Below, piece by piece: positions 1 to 8,539 of a DNA stretch of 38,724 nt. The translations under genes were made by a program, and so were the position numbers. The notes below the pieces were generated by a model, which saw nothing but the letters and a program-made list of their open reading frames with translations, did no database searches and was not told where the DNA came from. Source of the stretch: Sciscionella sediminilitoris. Its GTDB lineage: Bacteria; Actinomycetota; Actinomycetes; Mycobacteriales; Pseudonocardiaceae. Numbering within the stretch: position 1 is the first letter of the stretch; each line of letters opens with the position of its first letter. Location: the NCBI RefSeq assembly GCF_000737195.2, contig NZ_JALM01000130.1:1-38724 (forward strand). Direction: 5' to 3'.

Positions 1-3000
1 CGAACACTCCCCCGCAGATTGCGTGACCAGTAATCCCCCGGCAGCGCACCGGAAACCCATTCGACGTCCACAGTGGACAGCCAGCGCACCCGCGGCGGAA
101 CCGTGTCCTGCGCGTCGAAGACCAGGCCGTCGACCATCGGCGAATGCGAGGCGTAATCCACCGGGAGCACCCGCGCCCGCACCCCATCGGCCACCGCCGA
201 GGCGACCACCGTTTCCACCTCGGCCACCGGACCGGAGACCACCACCGCGGTCGGACCGTTCACCACGGCGACCGACACCCGATCCGCCACACCGCAATCC
301 GCGAGACGCTGGTACACAACGGATTCCGGTTCCGCGACCGAGGCCATCGCCCCCGAACCGGACAGCGCCCGCAAGGCCGCCGCCCGGGAGGCCACCACCC
401 GGGCACCCTGTTCGACGGTCAGCGCACCGGCCACCACCGCCGCGGCGATCTCGCCCTGGGAATGCCCGAGGACCGCGGCGGGTTCCACCCCGGCCGATTC
501 CCACAGCGCGGCCAAACCCACCATCACCGCCCAGGAAACCGGCTGCACCACACCGACATCCTCGAGTTCCGCACCGGATCGCAGCACCGCGAGCACATCC
601 ACGTCCGAGACGGCGGCGAGGGCTTGCGCGCATTCGGTGATCCGGTCCCGGAAAACCGGGGAACACTCCAGCAATTCCGCACCCATACCGGCCCACTGCG
701 CACCCTGACCGGGGAACACGAAAACCACCCCGGAGCCACGATCACGGACCGTTCCCGAGGCGATCGGTTTCCGCGTCGCCGGGTCCAGAACCGCCCGATG
801 GGTGAGCGCGGGCCTGCGGGCGAGCGCGGTCGCCACCGCGTCCACCTCGGTGCTCTCGGGCAGTTCGGCGAGCCGTTGGGTCAGGATCTCCAGCCGGTCC
901 GCCTCGGCCGCCGAGCACACCCACACCGCGCTCGTCCGCGCACCACGCTCCGGTACCGGCGCGGTCTCGGACGGCGGTTCCTCGAGGATCACGTGCGCAT
1001 TGGTGCCGCTGATTCCGAAGGAGGAAACCCCGGCACGGCGCGGACGTTCGCCACGCGGCCAGGGCCGCGGTTCGCCGCGGAGATCGAGCACGCCCGAATC
1101 CCAGTCCACGTGCGGACTCGGCGCGTCGATATTGCGCGTGGTGGGCAACTGCTCCGCATCGAAGGCGAGCACGGTGGCGATCAGACCCGCGATGCCCGCG
1201 GCCGCCTGGGTGTGACCGAGAACCGACTTGATCGAGCCGAGGGACAGCGGTGCCGCGCGCCCCTCGCCGTAGGCCTCGATCAGGGCCTGGGCCTCGATCG
1301 GGTCGCCGAGCGTGGTCCCGGTTCCGTGCGCTTCGACGGCATCGACATCCGCGGCGCGCAGCCCGGCATCGGCCAGCGCTGCCCGGATCACCCGCTGCTG
1401 GGCGACGCCGTTGGGCGCGGAAAGCCCGTTCGAGGCGCCATCGGAGTTCACCGCGGAACCCCGGATCACACCCAGGATCCGGTGCCCCTCGGCGCGTGCG
1501 ACGGAAAGCCGTTCGAGCAGCACGACACCGGCACCCTCGCCCCAGCCGGTCCCGTCGGCCGCGGCCGCGAAGGGTTTGCACCGCCCGTCCGGGGCCAGCC
1601 CGCCCTGCCTGCTGAACTCGAGGAAGATGCCGGGCGTGGCCAGTACCGTCGCCCCGCCGACCAGCGCGCGGTCGCACTCCCCCGCGCGCACACTGCGCAC
1701 CGCCAGATGCAGCGCCACCAGCGAGGAGGAACACGCCGTGTCCACGGTCAGCGCCGGGCCCTCCAGGCCGAGCACGTACGCGATCCGGCCCGAGGCGACG
1801 CTCGGACTGCTCCCGGTCAGCAGGTACCCGTCCAGACCGGCGGCCGGGCGGTCCATGGCCGGACCGTAATCCTGGGCCATGACACCGAGAAAGACCCCGG
1901 TCGTCCCGGATCCGCGCAGATCGACACCGCCGCGCTCGATCGCCTCCCAGGCGCACTCCAGCAGAATCCGCTGCTGCGGATCCATCGCCAGGGCCTCCCG
2001 GGGGGAAATCCCGAAGAACCCCGCATCGAACTCACCGGCACCGGTCAGGAAACCACCGCGCCCGGCCACCGAACCGGTGGGACCGCCGACCAGTCCCGCG
2101 GGCCACCCGCGATCGGTGGGAAAGCCGGACAGCACATCCGCGCCCCCGTGCACCACATCCCAGAGGCCCTCGGCAGAGTCCACGCCGCCCGGAAACCGGC
2201 AGCCGACCGAGACCACGACGACCGGATCCTCGGCCACCGGAGCGGAGACAACGGCCGGGGACGCCGGACCGCCCGAACCGGCACCCGCCGACTGGGAGAC
2301 CAGCCACCCCACCAGTCGGGCCGGGGACGGATGATCGAAGAGCACGATGCTGGTCAGCCGCAGGCCCACGGCGCGCCCGATGGCGGTCCGCAGTTCCACC
2401 GCGGTCACCGAATCGACCCCGAGCTCGCGGAAGGTGGTCTCGGGATCGAGTTCCTCCCGGTCCGTACCGAGCAGTTCGGCGGTGGTGTGCAGTACCAGGT
2501 TGAGCAGTTCGGCGCGCGCGGCCTCCGGGGAGAGCCCGGCGAACGGCCCGTCGACCGGCTCGGCCGCCGCGGGTCCGGGTACGAGCCGCTGCGGGGAGGC
2601 GCCGATTTCCCGCCGTCCCGGCCAGAACATCCTGTGCTGGAAGGGATACCGCGGGAGTTCGCCAGGAGGAAGGCTCGCCGGTCCCGGTGTATCGGCGACG
2701 GCGGCCCAGTCGAGCTCGATCCCGGCGATCCAGGCCTCGGCGAGCGCGCTCAGCAGCCGGTCCACATCCCCCGCATCGCGGCGCAGTGTCCCGAGCGCGA
2801 CGGTCTGTCCATCCTGGTCCCCTGCGGCAGCGGCGGTCGACTCGATCGCGCCGAGCAGCACCGGATGCGGGCCACACTCCACGAAGGCCGTGTGTCCACT
2901 GTGCACCAGTGCTTCCACCGCCTGCGCGAACCGCACCGGGGCACGCAGGTTGCGCGCCCAGTACTCGGCATCGGGTGCCGCGGTCCCGGTCATCCACTCG

Positions 3001-5249
3001 CCGGTCACCGTGGACAGCCACGGAATCCGCGGGTTTCGCGGGGCCAGTGCACCGATCCGGGAGACCAGCTGCGCGCGCACCGTGTCCACGGCGGGGGAAT
3101 GCGAGGCGTACTCGATCGGCACCCGGCCGAGGCGCACATCCTCGGCGCGCAGCGTCTTTTCGAACTCCGCCAGGTCTTCCAGGGATCCGGAGACCACACT
3201 CGACGCGGGTCCGTTGGTTGCCGCGAGCACGAGCCCGGTCCCCGCAAGGCGCTCGGTGAGTTCCGCGGGCGCGAGCGCCACCGAGAGCATGCCGCCCTTG
3301 CCGACGATCGGGGGCAGGGCCTCGGTGCGGGCGAGGATCACCCGCGCCCCCTCGGCAAGGCTGAGCGCACCGGACACCACGGCCGCGGTGATCTCGCCCT
3401 GGGAGTGCCCGAGTACGGCGGCGGGGCGCACCCCGGCGTCCTCCCAGACCGCGGCGAGCGCGACGGTCACCGCCCAGGAAGCCGCCTGCACGATCGCGAT
3501 TTCCTCGAGCCGATCGGGTTCGGCCGCGGCGAGCACGGCGTACACATCCGGGCCTCCCTCGGCCACCAGCGCCGCGGCGCATTCCCGCAGCCGCGCCCGG
3601 AACACCCGGGCCGCCCGGTCCGGGGCGGACAGCAGCGCACGTCCCATCCCGGCCCATTGCGTCCCATGACCGGGAAACACCAGCACCGGCTCGGTGACCT
3701 GACCCGCCCGGCCGGTACCGGTGAGCACCGCGGGATCGCCCGCATTGGTGGCGAGCGCGGTCAGCAGTTCCGCCGTGGGCCGGTTCGGATCGGTGAGCAC
3801 GACAGCCCGGTGTTCGAAGGCGGTCCGGCGGGCGAGCGCACCGGCCACCGCGCCCGGATCGGCCGCGGAATCGGCGAGTGGGCACAGATTCCCGGCCAGC
3901 TCGGCGAGCGCCGAGCGGGACCGCGCGGACAACACCCAGGGCACCCGGGCCCCGGATTCGGTTACCGGCGGGCGTGGCAGGTCCCGTTCCGGTGCCCCGG
4001 TCAGGACCACGTGACAGTTGGTCCCGCCCATGCCGACCGAGGAAACCCCGGCATAGCGCGGTTTCCCTTCGGGCCAGGAGCTCGTCTCGGTCTGCACGCG
4101 CAATCCGAGTTCGTCCAGCGGTATCGAGGCGGGCGGACGATGGAAGTTCAGGCTCGCCGGGATCTCCGCGTTGGCCAGCGCCAGCACGGTCTTGAGCAGG
4201 CCCACGACCCCGGCCGCGCCTTCGAGGTGCCCGATGTTCGTCTTGACCGAACCGACCGTCAGCGGCGCGCGCTCCCCGCGCTCTCCCGCGGTCCTGCCGA
4301 GTGCCGCCGCTTCGAGCGGATCCCCGACCGGGGTCCCGGTGCCGTGCAACTCCACGTAGTCCAGCTCGGCGGGCTCGATCCCGCTGCGGGCGCACGCCGC
4401 GCGGATCACCTCGGCCTGCGCGTCGGCGGACGGCGTGGTCAGGGTTTCGGTGCTGCCGTCGTTGCCGACCGCGCTCCCGGCGAGCACCGCGAGCACCGGA
4501 TCCCCGTCGCGCCGGGCGTCCTCGAGGAGTTTGAGCACCACGAAAGCGCCGCCCTCCCCACGCACATAACCGTCGGCGCGCTCGTCGAAGGTGTGGCAGC
4601 GGCCGTTCGGGGACAGTCCGCCGAAGGCCACCGAGCGGGCGGTGCTCTCCGGGGCGAGCACCAGGTTCACCCCACCGGCCACGGCGATCTCGCTTTCCCC
4701 GCTGCGCAGGCTTTCCGCGGCGAGGTGCACCGCGACGAGCGAGGAGGACTGTCCGGAGTCGACGGACATGCTCGGCCCGTGCAGGCCGAACACGTAGGAG
4801 ATGCGGTTCGCGATGACACTGCGGGCGATCCCGGTCATCGCGTAGTTGTCCGGGTCGAGGCCGTCGAGCAGTTCCGCGTAGTCGTTCCAGATCGTCCCGA
4901 CGAACACCCCGGTACGGGAACCACGCAGGGTGGCGTGATCGAGCCCGGCGGATTCGAAGGCGTGCTGGGCCAGTTCGAGACTCAGCCGCTGCTGTGGATC
5001 CATCGAAACGGCCTCGGCCGGTGCGATACCGAAGAACTCCGCGTCGAAACCGGCGACCTCGTCCAGCCAGCCACCGGCGATTCCCGGTGTCTCCCCGATC
5101 GCCTCGGCGCGTTCCGGGCTCAGCTCCCGGATGGCGTCCCGCCCCTCGCGCAGCATCCGCCACAGCGCGGCGGGATGTTCGGCACCCGGTAGCCGACACG
5201 ATGTTCCGACCACCGCGACGAGGTCAACACCGCTGCCGATTTCACTCAT
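1..5249 (-). CDS. Modular type I polyketide synthase: KSQ-AT-ACP loading module plus KS-AT of module 1 (3' end beyond window)
   Basis: First gene product of a modular PKS assembly line, beginning at ATG 5249 with GGAG at 5258-5261 as ribosome site; at least 1,749 codons lie in the window and the gene continues past base 1. Domain order: KS (about residues 8-430), AT (about 500-800), ACP (about 900-980, phosphopantetheine Ser947 in GVDSVTAVEL), second KS (about 1005-1430), second AT (from about 1530, cut). In the first KS the Cys of the active site is Gln167 (VDSGQSSSL), with His302 and His341 kept: the KSQ signature of decarboxylating loading modules. The second KS is a normal condensing domain (Cys1173, His1308, His1346). 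Both ATs have GHSQG (Ser616, Ser1597) and YASH (714-717, 1699-1702), known markers of methylmalonyl-CoA. Inferred: propionate starter and a methyl branch from module 1. No N-terminal docking helix, as expected for the first protein of the line. Confidence 0.96.
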   Translation of the reverse strand, partial: MSEIGSGVDLVAVVGTSCRLPGAEHPAALWRMLREGRDAIRELSPERAEAIGETPGIAGGWLDEVAGFDAEFFGIAPAEAVSMDPQQRLSLELAQHAFESAGLDHATLRGSRTGVFVGTIWNDYAELLDGLDPDNYAMTGIARSVIANRISYVFGLHGPSMSVDSGQSSSLVAVHLAAESLRSGESEIAVAGGVNLVLAPESTARSVAFGGLSPNGRCHTFDERADGYVRGEGGAFVVLKLLEDARRDGDPVLAVLAGSAVGNDGSTETLTTPSADAQAEVIRAACARSGIEPAELDYVELHGTGTPVGDPLEAAALGRTAGERGERAPLTVGSVKTNIGHLEGAAGVVGLLKTVLALANAEIPASLNFHRPPASIPLDELGLRVQTETSSWPEGKPRYAGVSSVGMGGTNCHVVLTGAPERDLPRPPVTESGARVPWVLSARSRSALAELAGNLCPLADSAADPGAVAGALARRTAFEHRAVVLTDPNRPTAELLTALATNAGDPAVLTGTGRAGQVTEPVLVFPGHGTQWAGMGRALLSAPDRAARVFRARLRECAAALVAEGGPDVYAVLAAAEPDRLEEIAIVQAASWAVTVALAAVWEDAGVRPAAVLGHSQGEITAAVVSGALSLAEGARVILARTEALPPIVGKGGMLSVALAPAELTERLAGTGLVLAATNGPASSVVSGSLEDLAEFEKTLRAEDVRLGRVPIEYASHSPAVDTVRAQLVSRIGALAPRNPRIPWLSTVTGEWMTGTAAPDAEYWARNLRAPVRFAQAVEALVHSGHTAFVECGPHPVLLGAIESTAAAAGDQDGQTVALGTLRRDAGDVDRLLSALAEAWIAGIELDWAAVADTPGPASLPPGELPRYPFQHRMFWPGRREIGASPQRLVPGPAAAEPVDGPFAGLSPEAARAELLNLVLHTTAELLGTDREELDPETTFRELGVDSVTAVELRTAIGRAVGLRLTSIVLFDHPSPARLVGWLVSQSAGAGSGGPASPAVVSAPVAEDPVVVVSVGCRFPGGVDSAEGLWDVVHGGADVLSGFPTDRGWPAGLVGGPTGSVAGRGGFLTGAGEFDAGFFGISPREALAMDPQQRILLECAWEAIERGGVDLRGSGTTGVFLGVMAQDYGPAMDRPAAGLDGYLLTGSSPSVASGRIAYVLGLEGPALTVDTACSSSLVALHLAVRSVRAGECDRALVGGATVLATPGIFLEFSRQGGLAPDGRCKPFAAAADGTGWGEGAGVVLLERLSVARAEGHRILGVIRGSAVNSDGASNGLSAPNGVAQQRVIRAALADAGLRAADVDAVEAHGTGTTLGDPIEAQALIEAYGEGRAAPLSLGSIKSVLGHTQAAAGIAGLIATVLAFDAEQLPTTRNIDAPSPHVDWDSGVLDLRGEPRPWPRGERPRRAGVSSFGISGTNAHVILEEPPSETAPVPERGARTSAVWVCSAAEADRLEILTQRLAELPESTEVDAVATALARRPALTHRAVLDPATRKPIASGTVRDRGSGVVFVFPGQGAQWAGMGAELLECSPVFRDRITECAQALAAVSDVDVLAVLRSGAELEDVGVVQPVSWAVMVGLAALWESAGVEPAAVLGHSQGEIAAAVVAGALTVEQGARVVASRAAALRALSGSGAMASVAEPESVVYQRLADCGVADRVSVAVVNGPTAVVVSGPVAEVETVVASAVADGVRARVLPVDYASHSPMVDGLVFDAQDTVPPRVRWLSTVDVEWVSGALPGDYWSRNLRGSV

Positions 5250-5298
5250 CGATCGCACTCCAAGAACCGTCGGGTCCGCATTGGACAGTCCGCGAGTT

Positions 5299-5317
5299 GG
5301 TCCTGCCGGGCAGGACC
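5299..5317. promoter_or_regulatory. Perfect 9-bp-arm inverted repeat 50 bp upstream of the PKS gene
   Basis: GGTCCTGCC (5299-5307) and GGCAGGACC (5309-5317) are exact inverted repeats around one base. They lie in the 195-bp gap between the 2,3-dehydratase stop and the PKS start. No T-run follows on either strand, so an operator is more likely than an intrinsic terminator, although a transcript could fold a 7-bp stem with a CCGGG-type loop. Confidence 0.5.
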
Positions 5318-5444
5318 GGAACCGGACTACCCCATCGGCGACCGTAGCCGGGAACGAGCGCCTGCCCGTAGGACGCGGGACCGAGTCTGGAACAACTCCT
5401 AGTGTCCGCGCGGGCAGCGGATTCGGGCGCGCGTCACGGCCGCT

Positions 5445-6875
5445 TCAGCCGAGCCCGCGCAGGGCCACGACGAGCGTGCGCAGCTGCACGTTGAGATAGT
5501 GGCTGAACCGCAACAGATCGGTGAGCTGGGAAAGGGTCATCCAGCGGAACTCCGCTTCCCCGGCACCGATTTCCGGATCGACCTCGATCACCCGGTACCG
5601 GCTGCGCGCGTGCAGGAAGCGCCCACCTTCCTCGGAGAGCTCGCAGTCGTAGAGGGTGTGCTCCGATTCGGCGTGCAGCACCGTGTCGAGGAATCGGGGC
5701 CAGGCGTCCTCCCCGAGGTAGGTATAGCTTTCCGGGGTGCACTGCACGGTGGGCGCGAGCTCGACGACGTCCAGGAATCCCGGCTCCACCCTGGCGTGGA
5801 TCAGCGCGTGCAGCACACCGTCCACCCGGCAGACGAGCAGCGTGACCTCGCCGATCCCGTGCGGTTCGATCAGCGGCTGGGACCAGGAGGTCACCTCCCG
5901 CGCGTTCGCGCTGACCTCGACGGCGACCACGGAGAAGAACGCCCCGGAGTCGTGCGAGATGCGGTACCCGTCCCGGCGCCAGTCGCGCACCCGGTCCAGC
6001 GCGATGAGCTCCGCCGCGCCCTCGTAGTTGGCCTGGGCCGCGGTGATCCAGCTCAGGATCTCCCGGGTGGTGTGCAGTCCGCCCCTGGTGCCGTCCGAGG
6101 ACCGGGCCACCGCGGCACCGAGCGAGCCATCGGTCCACGCCGGGCCGGGAAGCAGCCCGTAGGGCAGGCAGGACAGCACCGTCCGCGCGTCCATGTTCAC
6201 CAGGTTGGGCACCAGCAGCAGTTCGGCGAGCTGTCCGAGAGTCAGCCAGATGAAGTCCTCGGCCGCCTCGATCTCCGCGCCGATCTCCACGACCATGTTG
6301 CGGTTGCGTTTCTGGTAGAACCACGAACCCTGCTCCGACTGCAGCGCGTCGGCGAGCACGGATTCCGGTGGGGGATCCCGGAAGTACTCCAGATAGGGCA
6401 CCGGGGATCCGTTGTGCACCTGCTGATAGTTGCTCTTGGTCGCCTGCACGGTCGGGGAGAGCTGGATTCCGTTGATGTTGCCCGGTTCGATCTTCGCCTG
6501 CATGAGGCAGTGCAGGATGCCGTCGAACTCGTGCACCAGGATGCCGAGCACCCCGATCTCCGGCTGGTTGATGATCGGCTGGGTCCAGGCGGCCACCGGT
6601 GGCCGGTCGGTGCGCACCGAAAGCCCCTGCACGGTGAAGAACCGGCCGCTGTGGTGCCCGAGATCCCCGCCGGGTTCGGCGAACCGCCAGCCGGACAGTT
6701 CGTCGAACGGAATCCGCCGCACCTCCTGGAACTGCGCGATACGGCGGCCGGCCAGCCAGGTGTCGAACTCCTCGCGGCTGACCAGTCCCCCTTCGGCGGT
6801 CGATGCCGAGGCGAGCAGCCGCAGGGGGAGTTCGCTGTCGGGCTGGCGGAGAACACCGAGTCCGGCTTGGTTCAT
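5445..6875 (-). CDS. NDP-hexose 2,3-dehydratase (EvaA/TylX3 family)
   Basis: A 476-residue protein recognised as a dTDP-4-keto-6-deoxyhexose 2,3-dehydratase, the enzyme that removes the 2-hydroxyl in the first committed step to 2-deoxysugars such as mycarose or olivose. The usual length is about 470-480. The family's internal duplication is visible: two halves each with an F(F/Y)xVxxxxV..R..V..W(S/T)QP(I/L)I segment, about residues 90-120 and 320-350, and a closing TLxQL(A/T)xLL helix in each (about 245 and 455). ATG 6875 follows AAAGGGG and begins just before the conserved N-terminus. It reads toward the PKS gene with a 195-bp gap and is divergent from the P450 gene at 7134. The partner 3-ketoreductase, 4,6-dehydratase and later sugar genes are not in the window, so the sugar cannot be named. 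Confidence 0.93.
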   Translation of the reverse strand: MNQAGLGVLRQPDSELPLRLLASASTAEGGLVSREEFDTWLAGRRIAQFQEVRRIPFDELSGWRFAEPGGDLGHHSGRFFTVQGLSVRTDRPPVAAWTQPIINQPEIGVLGILVHEFDGILHCLMQAKIEPGNINGIQLSPTVQATKSNYQQVHNGSPVPYLEYFRDPPPESVLADALQSEQGSWFYQKRNRNMVVEIGAEIEAAEDFIWLTLGQLAELLLVPNLVNMDARTVLSCLPYGLLPGPAWTDGSLGAAVARSSDGTRGGLHTTREILSWITAAQANYEGAAELIALDRVRDWRRDGYRISHDSGAFFSVVAVEVSANAREVTSWSQPLIEPHGIGEVTLLVCRVDGVLHALIHARVEPGFLDVVELAPTVQCTPESYTYLGEDAWPRFLDTVLHAESEHTLYDCELSEEGGRFLHARSRYRVIEVDPEIGAGEAEFRWMTLSQLTDLLRFSHYLNVQLRTLVVALRGLG

Positions 6876-7133
6876 GTCGTGCCCCTTTCCCGGACAGCCG
6901 CGCCGCCAGGGCACGGCAGGTTCGGCGTACTGCCTCCGGCTCAGGTGTGCAGGGTCCACCCCGCACTCTAGAAACGATGGAACCGGGAATCTCCCAGTTC
7001 CGTGCGTGATCCCCCGCCCGGCCGGAGAGTCTGCGAGCCTTCCCAGGGATCGGGCCGGGAGATTGCGCCGCACGCCCGCGGCTGGGTAACCGTTGGCTGA
7101 CGCCGCCCGGGTTATCGACCGCGAGGAGAACCG
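6876..7133. promoter_or_regulatory. Divergent promoter region with a 23-bp near-perfect palindrome (6979-7001)
   Basis: The 258-bp gap must hold the promoters of the 2,3-dehydratase and P450 genes. GGAACCGGGA (6979-6988) and TCCCAGTTCC (6992-7001) pair at 9 of 10 positions around ATC. The core GGGA-ATC-TCCC resembles the site known for PimM-type PAS-LuxR regulators (GGGA-two bases-TCCC) but has one extra base in the spacer. A PAS-LuxR gene lies nearby at 8539-9285, so control by its product is a reasonable inference. Confidence 0.45.
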
Positions 7134-8396
7134 ATGTCCACCCGACCGTCGACCGACACCGCTCCGGACACCACGGAGGATGGGCCCGCTCCGATGCCCA
7201 TGGACCGGAGCTGTCCGTTCGATCCGCCCGAGGAGTACCGGCGGTGGCGCGCGGAGGAACCGATCCGCCGGATCCTGCTGCCGAGCGGTGACCACGGCTG
7301 GCTGGTCAGCGGGCACGCCGAGGTACGGCAGGTGCTGACCGATCCGCGGTTCAGCCATCGCAACGACCTGATCGAACCGCCCGTGCCGCCGGTGCCGATC
7401 AGCGAATGGGTACCGACCCCGCCCGGGCGCGGCGATTTCAACATGATGGACGCACCGGAGCACACCCGCTATCGGCGCATGCTCGCCCGGTACTTCACCT
7501 CGCGGCGGGTCGAGCGGTTCGCCGGGCGGATCGCGGAGATCGCCGCCGAACAGGCCGAGAACCTGATCGCGCTGGGGCCGGGAGCCGATCTGGTCGCCGG
7601 GTACGCGGTCCCGCTCGCCGGCCGGGTCATCTGCGAACTGCTCGGCGTTCCGGACGAGGAACGGGCGGGGCTGCAGCGCGATATCGACGCCACCTTCTGC
7701 CTCACCGTGGATGTGCAGCGCGCCTACCGGTCCATCGTGCGCATCGGCGAGGCCATCGAGCGGATCGTCACGGCGCGACTGGCCGAGGAACACCCGCCCG
7801 GGGACGGTTCGGACATGCTCGCCGATCTCATCTCCCGCGAATCGGTGGACAGCGAGGAACTGTGTTCGATCACCGGGGTGCTGCTCATCGGCGGGATGGA
7901 CACGACGGCGAACATGCTCGGCCTCGGCGCGCTCGCCCTGCTGCGAAGTCCCGAGCAGCTGCAACGGTTCCGCGCCCAGCCCGGTCCGGCACAGGTGGAC
8001 GAGCTGCTGCGCTGGCTGACCATCTCGCAGTGGGGCGCCTCGCGAAGGGCCCTCGCGGATGTGGTGCTCGGGGCGGAACCGGACGGCTCCGGCGGTCAGC
8101 GCATCGCCGAGGGGGAACTCGTCGTGCTCGCGCTCAACGCGGCCAACCGGGATCCCGCGGTCTATCCGGAACCCGACCGCCTTGACCTGAACCGCCCCGC
8201 CGAGGGGCACGTGGCGTTCGGGCACGGCGTACATCTGTGCATCGGCCAGCATCTCGCCCGGACCACGCTGCGCATCGGATGGCAGACCCTGTTCTCCCGG
8301 CTTCCCGGTCTGCGCGAGGCTGATCCGGGCACCGATCCCCGGATGCGCACGGAGATGACCCACTACGGAGTCCACGAACTACCCGTCGCCTGGTGA
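7134..8396 (+). CDS. Cytochrome P450 monooxygenase
   Basis: A 420-residue bacterial class I P450, probably a tailoring oxidase of the polyketide or its sugar. Visible signatures are the I-helix oxygen-activating segment GGMDTT (Gly in the place of the usual Ala), the K-helix ExxR as ELLR, and the haem loop FGHGVHLCIG with Cys369 as thiolate ligand. The intact Cys shows it is a true haem enzyme, not one of the Cys-less P450-like helpers of glycosyltransferases. ATG 7134 follows GAGGAG at 7123-7128. It is divergent from the 2,3-dehydratase gene and convergent with the PAS-LuxR gene. Electron-transfer partners (ferredoxin, reductase) are absent from the window. The substrate cannot be told from sequence. 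Confidence 0.95.
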   Translation: MSTRPSTDTAPDTTEDGPAPMPMDRSCPFDPPEEYRRWRAEEPIRRILLPSGDHGWLVSGHAEVRQVLTDPRFSHRNDLIEPPVPPVPISEWVPTPPGRGDFNMMDAPEHTRYRRMLARYFTSRRVERFAGRIAEIAAEQAENLIALGPGADLVAGYAVPLAGRVICELLGVPDEERAGLQRDIDATFCLTVDVQRAYRSIVRIGEAIERIVTARLAEEHPPGDGSDMLADLISRESVDSEELCSITGVLLIGGMDTTANMLGLGALALLRSPEQLQRFRAQPGPAQVDELLRWLTISQWGASRRALADVVLGAEPDGSGGQRIAEGELVVLALNAANRDPAVYPEPDRLDLNRPAEGHVAFGHGVHLCIGQHLARTTLRIGWQTLFSRLPGLREADPGTDPRMRTEMTHYGVHELPVAW

Positions 8397-8411
8397 CGCG
8401 GGAACGGAAAC

Positions 8412-8448
8412 GGCGCCGCATGCCCGGCAGGACCGGCAATGCGACGCC
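8412..8448. terminator. Stem-loop between convergent P450 and PAS-LuxR genes
   Basis: GGCGCCGCATGCC (8412-8424) pairs with GGCAATGCGACGCC (8435-8448) with one mismatch and one bulged base around a 10-base loop. It begins 16 bp after the P450 stop. There is no T-run, as is common for GC-rich actinomycete terminators. It could serve both converging genes. Confidence 0.5.
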
Positions 8449-8491
8449 GTTCGGCGAACTCGGTGATTCTCGCCTGCTGAGCGGTCGAGCA

Positions 8492-8539
8492 CCCCAGTGC
8501 GTTACCCCAGTGTGCTGCCCCAGTCGGATTCGCCCCAGT
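8492..8539. repeat. Four iterated CCCCAGT repeats
   Basis: CCCCAGT occurs at 8492, 8505, 8518 and 8533, with spacings of 13, 13 and 15 bp. The first two copies share a longer ACCCCAGTG core. The array ends on the stop codon of the PAS-LuxR gene. Function unknown. Confidence 0.6.

Noticed and set aside
144-5192. A plus-strand open frame of about 1,680 codons
   Set aside because: It is the antisense shadow of the PKS gene, caused by strong codon GC bias. The predicted protein is Arg/Gly/His-rich without any domain, whereas the minus strand gives complete KS, AT and ACP domains.
6979-7001. Canonical PimM box
   Set aside because: The spacer between GGGA and TCCC is three bases, not two, so it is reported as a variant palindrome only.
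7134-8396. P450-like helper of a glycosyltransferase (DesVIII/EryCII type)
   Set aside because: Those proteins lack the haem Cys. Here Cys369, ExxR and the I-helix motif are intact.
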